Assembly: GCA_018968785.1 (NCBI GenBank)
Contig: JAGWZN010000021.1
Location: 1-9,326, forward strand
From: Patescibacteria group bacterium
Lineage (GTDB): Bacteria; Patescibacteriota; UBA1384; CAILIB01
Length of the DNA: 9,326 bases
Direction: 5' to 3'
The number at the start of each line of letters is the position of its first letter. Positions within the stretch are counted from its first letter, which is position 1. Positions 7,242 through 9,326 of the stretch are shown piece after piece. The notes below the pieces were generated by a model. It made no database searches, was not told where the DNA came from, and saw only the letters and a list, made by a program, of their open reading frames with translations. Position numbers and translations under genes: made by a program.

Positions 7242-8006
7242 CTAAGGGCGGAGCGTCCCGGCGAACACCTGCCAAGCCAGGAGCGACTTAGCGATCAGAC
7301 TAAGCAGAATGTACACCCGCTCGCCGTACAGATAGTTTTTCCATGGGCCGATTTTCCTGTACTGCAACCACATATTAATCGCGAAGCAGTTGAAGAACAG
7401 AAAGATTGACCCGTAAATCCAGTAGACAAAGGCGGGAATATCGCCGCTACCGTAATGGTTTGCCGCCCAAAAGTATATGGCGATAACAACCCACGGCACG
7501 ATTCCCAGCAGGCAGCCGATCTTAAAACTGAGCCAGTTCGGATTTTCCCGATCCCGGTTCGTTATCTCCATTACCAGACCCATCAGGTTCATGCCGGCAA
7601 TGAGAGCAAAGACCATCAGCAAGCTGCCCAGATCGTAAATGCCGACCAGCATGGCGATTGCCACCATCATCAGACTGGCCGAGAGGCTGTATTCCAGCCA
7701 GCGCGCCTTGTTCAAACCGTTTTTCAGGTTTGTCTCGTAGGTTGGCCGGTATTTGGTCGCGATCAGCAAATGGGCCAGCGCCGAAAGAAAAAAGAACGCG
7801 GCTACCAGCCAGGAAAGTTGCAGATGAAACAAGGTTCGGGTAACCGGTTCCAGATGTCGGGTGGCAAAGTTGTACGTCAGATAGGTAGTGGTAATCGGCA
7901 GCCGAAAATCCCGACTCAGCATGAGAATAGCGACTCCCTGCCCGGCATGGAGGACGGCACCGAAGATGTTCGACTGGTTTAGGCTCGGGAGTGTTGGCGG
8001 TTTCAT
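7242..8006 (-). CDS. Heliorhodopsin
   Basis: Retinal-binding seven-helix membrane protein; heliorhodopsins have the reverse orientation to type 1 rhodopsins, with the N-terminus inside, and slow photocycles suited to sensing or regulation. From ATG 8006 it is 254 aa, matching the ~253 aa of the founding member HeR-48C12 (from memory). Diagnostic parts: the last helix SLIAKSLLAWQVFAGTL with retinal Lys240 (AAG at 7287-7289), RWLEYSLSASLMM with counterion Glu105, and histidines 20 and 79 at the places of the inner cavity His23/His80. Helices lie at about 13-31, 64-85, 102-122, 124-149, 160-182, 192-217 and 227-250. A longer start (TTG 8042) would overlap fic and is less likely. It starts 5 nt after the fic stop with only a weak AAAGAA ribosome site, so it is probably co-transcribed and coupled to fic. 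Its stop is 23 bp from the convergent pseudokinase stop. Biological role of the family is unsettled. Confidence 0.95.
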   Translation of the reverse strand: MKPPTLPSLNQSNIFGAVLHAGQGVAILMLSRDFRLPITTTYLTYNFATRHLEPVTRTLFHLQLSWLVAAFFFLSALAHLLIATKYRPTYETNLKNGLNKARWLEYSLSASLMMVAIAMLVGIYDLGSLLMVFALIAGMNLMGLVMEITNRDRENPNWLSFKIGCLLGIVPWVVIAIYFWAANHYGSGDIPAFVYWIYGSIFLFFNCFAINMWLQYRKIGPWKNYLYGERVYILLSLIAKSLLAWQVFAGTLRP

Positions 8007-8011
8007 TTCTT

Positions 8012-8896
8012 TTATATTACGGTCTTTTTCCCGATTTTCCAAACCCCTTTTTCCCGAAAGGCCGGAATAGTTTGGCGCCGGGCGGCATTGAGTAAGGTGT
8101 TAATCGACTTGCGATGAGTCCGCGCGTAGTCGGCCAAGGGCAGGATCGTTTCGCCTCTGAGATAGGCCAGCCGTTTGTGTAGCGATTCGGTCAGCGCCTG
8201 AGTGATAATCTTCTCCATCATCTTCGCTTTCTTAGTATCGCGGTACTCCTTAAAAGCGGCGTAGTAAATCTCTTTCTCCTTGTCCCGGATAGTCAGCATA
8301 GGCAAGCCCAGGCGGAGCATCTGATAGTTAATTAGTACCCGGCCGATCCGGCCATTACCGTCGCAGAACGGGTGTATCGCCTCAAAATCCAGATGGAATC
8401 GGGCGATTTTATCAACAAAATAGGTTTCAAAATCGCTGGAAAAGCGGATCAGCAGCTCCGCCATCCGGACTTCAACCTGCTCCGGCTCCGGCGCGATATA
8501 CGTCCCCACCCGCACGTATTCGCCCGACCGGCGGTAGCGGCCGGCAATCTGGTCGTTGATATTACCGATCAGCATCCGGTGAAGGTTCAAAATAAAGTCG
8601 CGCGACAGTTCCGGACGGATCGACTGGCTTTTGATGTACTCCATTACCGCCGCCAGGTTCTTCGCCTCAAAAACCTCCCGCACCGGCACGGAACGGGAAA
8701 CTTTTTCATCCATCAGGATTTTTTCGGTCTCTTTCAGAGTAAGGGTCGAGTTCTCGATGGCGTTGGAGTTGAAGACGTTTTCCGGCAGTTCCGACTCATC
8801 AATCAGGGTTAGGAGCGACTCCTTTCCCTGTCGCAGCCGGTCGTATTCGGCCTTGAGCGTCCGAATCTGATTACGGGTTGAGAGTATGGTTGACAT
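8012..8896 (-). CDS. Class II Fic-family AMP-transferase with C-terminal winged-HTH-like domain
   Basis: Fic enzymes transfer AMP (or a related group) from a nucleotide to hydroxyl side chains of proteins. The 294-aa product has the full catalytic motif HPFCDGNGRIGR (175-186, His175 catalytic), the conserved AGRYRRSGEYVRVG (118-131) and an N-terminal inhibitory helix SNAIEN (44-49), matching the class II [S/T]xxxE[G/N] motif whose Glu48 blocks ATP binding until released. Residues 252-294 (LADYARTHRKSINTLLNAAR, then IPAFREKGVWKIGKK) resemble the excisionase/MerR-like winged helix, so the protein may bind DNA, perhaps at its own promoter. The ATG at 8896 is the predicted first transcribed base. 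Heliorhodopsin follows in the same transcript. No separate antitoxin is needed for class II; target unknown. Confidence 0.93.
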   Translation of the reverse strand: MSTILSTRNQIRTLKAEYDRLRQGKESLLTLIDESELPENVFNSNAIENSTLTLKETEKILMDEKVSRSVPVREVFEAKNLAAVMEYIKSQSIRPELSRDFILNLHRMLIGNINDQIAGRYRRSGEYVRVGTYIAPEPEQVEVRMAELLIRFSSDFETYFVDKIARFHLDFEAIHPFCDGNGRIGRVLINYQMLRLGLPMLTIRDKEKEIYYAAFKEYRDTKKAKMMEKIITQALTESLHKRLAYLRGETILPLADYARTHRKSINTLLNAARRQTIPAFREKGVWKIGKKTVI

Positions 8897-8902
8897 GATT
8901 TT

Positions 8903-8931
8903 ATTGTATTTTATTAACGGTATGTTGTCAA
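8903..8931 (-). promoter_or_regulatory. Consensus promoter of the fic-heliorhodopsin operon, leaderless
   Basis: On the minus strand a perfect -35 TTGACA (8926-8931) and -10 TACAAT (8903-8908) stand 17 bp apart. The predicted start point is 8896, the A of the fic ATG, so the mRNA should lack a leader. Hexamers and spacing are seen directly; the start is inferred. Confidence 0.82.
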
Positions 8932-8981
8932 TGTCTCGTTAATTTTTTGTAGTTTGAGGCGAAATTAACGGATATATTAAC
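8913..8981. repeat. ATTAAC(GG) repeat cluster over and behind the fic promoter (candidate operator)
   Basis: ATTAACGG occurs at 8913-8920 (inside the promoter spacer) and at 8964-8971. ATTAAC recurs at 8976-8981 and an inverted copy lies at 8938-8943. The copies at 8937-8945 and 8962-8970 form a perfect 9-bp inverted repeat (CGTTAATTT/AAATTAACG) with a 16-bp spacer. Such spacing at a promoter is what an operator looks like; the Fic C-terminal HTH is a natural candidate binder. AT-richness makes some copies possible by chance. Confidence 0.5.
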
Positions 8982-9010
8982 AACCGGCTACATAGAGCAG
9001 TGGTTAAGTA

Positions 9011-9039
9011 CTTACATTTTTTAATACTAGATGTATAAT
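9011..9039 (+). promoter_or_regulatory. Promoter candidate for the right-edge gene
   Basis: CTTACA (9011-9016) and TATAAT (9034-9039) are 17 bp apart and predict a start near 9046, upstream of ATG 9076. A second possible -10, TATATA at 9064-9069, would place the start exactly on ATG 9076 but lacks a -35. Confidence 0.45.
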
Positions 9040-9075
9040 GTAAAAAAAGAACAGCCCATCAGTTATATAGATCAT

Positions 9076-9326
9076 ATGCCTGACGAACTCCCGAGAGGGC
9101 CCCATATCCACCTTGAAACTTCAGAAGGGGAAATTCCTGAAAGACATAGGAACGAACGGCGTCAATTTCTTAGAAAATTACAGCCGAGAGACATTAGCCA
9201 ACCTTCCCCTAAAGCTATTGTGGCCGCCGTGGTGATCGGATTAGCACTTGGCCTTGGAGGGGTGGTGGTAAATGAGTCAGCCCGAGATCGACAGCTTCAA
9301 CAAGACCTACTTTTTCACACTTCCCC
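9076..9326 (+). CDS. Small single-pass membrane protein, N-terminal part (partial)
   Basis: An open frame runs off the right edge from ATG 9076, or from the in-frame ATG 9031 (15 residues longer, MYNVKKEQPISYIDH). The -10 TATAAT at 9034-9039 overlaps the upstream ATG region, which would exclude 9031 if that promoter is used; hence 9076 is preferred. The visible product has a charged, cytoplasmic-looking N-terminus (GEIPERHRNERRQFLRKL), one hydrophobic segment KAIVAAVVIGLALGLGGVVV, then a charged stretch NESARDRQLQQDL, likely extracytoplasmic. It is divergent from fic and shares its 134-179 bp intergenic region including the repeat cluster. I do not recognise a family; the ORF is supported by promoter, coding-like composition and the membrane segment. 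Confidence 0.6.
   Translation, partial: MPDELPRGPHIHLETSEGEIPERHRNERRQFLRKLQPRDISQPSPKAIVAAVVIGLALGLGGVVVNESARDRQLQQDLLFHTS

Noticed and set aside
7219..7250. Inverted repeat CGCCCT/AGGGCG between the convergent pseudokinase and heliorhodopsin genes as a terminator.
   Set aside because: Only 6 bp of stem with a 20-nt loop, and no U-run on either strand; too weak to call.
8007..8042. TTG 8042 as the heliorhodopsin start, overlapping fic.
   Set aside because: ATG 8006 yields the family's normal length; the extra residues are charged and only mirror the fic end.
8012..8896. Fic as the toxin of a toxin-antitoxin pair with heliorhodopsin or another neighbour as antitoxin.
   Set aside because: Its inhibitory motif SNAIEN is inside the same protein (class II), so no separate antitoxin is expected and none is seen.

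Overview
The window reads as a stretch of a bacterial chromosome with moderate-to-high GC. TGA serves as an ordinary stop (for example the permease and the Ig-domain gene), so codes that reassign UGA are ruled out. A heliorhodopsin, a family so far reported mainly from single-membrane (monoderm) cells, the absence of any outer-membrane gene, and promoters placed directly on start codons suggest a monoderm. Patescibacteria/Saccharibacteria or Chloroflexi are plausible, but the lineage is an inference and no marker gene settles it.

Layout. (1) 1-2840, minus strand: an operon running ATP-binding protein -> ABC-2 permease -> pyrD (cut by the left edge), driven by a sigma70-type promoter at 2813-2840 whose predicted start point lies about 2 nt before the first ATG. 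(2) 2906-4771, plus strand: a divergent, AT-richer gene for a HEAT-like repeat protein with a kinase-like C-terminal domain in which the usual catalytic Asp is a His. (3) 4811-4850: a strong two-part hairpin. (4) 4895-7218, plus strand: two genes overlapping by ATGA. The first encodes a membrane-anchored Pro/Thr-rich stalk protein with an Ig-like domain, the second a histidine-kinase-like protein that has lost the phospho-acceptor His and the main ATP-binding residues. (5) 7242-8896, minus strand, convergent with (4): a class II Fic AMP-transferase with a C-terminal DNA-binding-like domain, followed 5 nt later by a heliorhodopsin. A near-consensus promoter puts the transcript start exactly on the fic ATG, and ATTAACGG-type repeats surround it. 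(6) 9031/9076 to the right edge, plus strand: the start of a small single-pass membrane protein of unknown function.

Working together. The ABC pair is a probable drug/lipid exporter co-transcribed with a pyrimidine biosynthesis enzyme. The right half groups a light-sensitive membrane protein, a protein-modifying Fic enzyme with a likely autoregulatory domain, and, facing them, a surface Ig protein coupled to a signalling pseudokinase. Whether these form one sensory system is a hypothesis; what is seen directly is their gene order, the couplings and the substituted catalytic residues.
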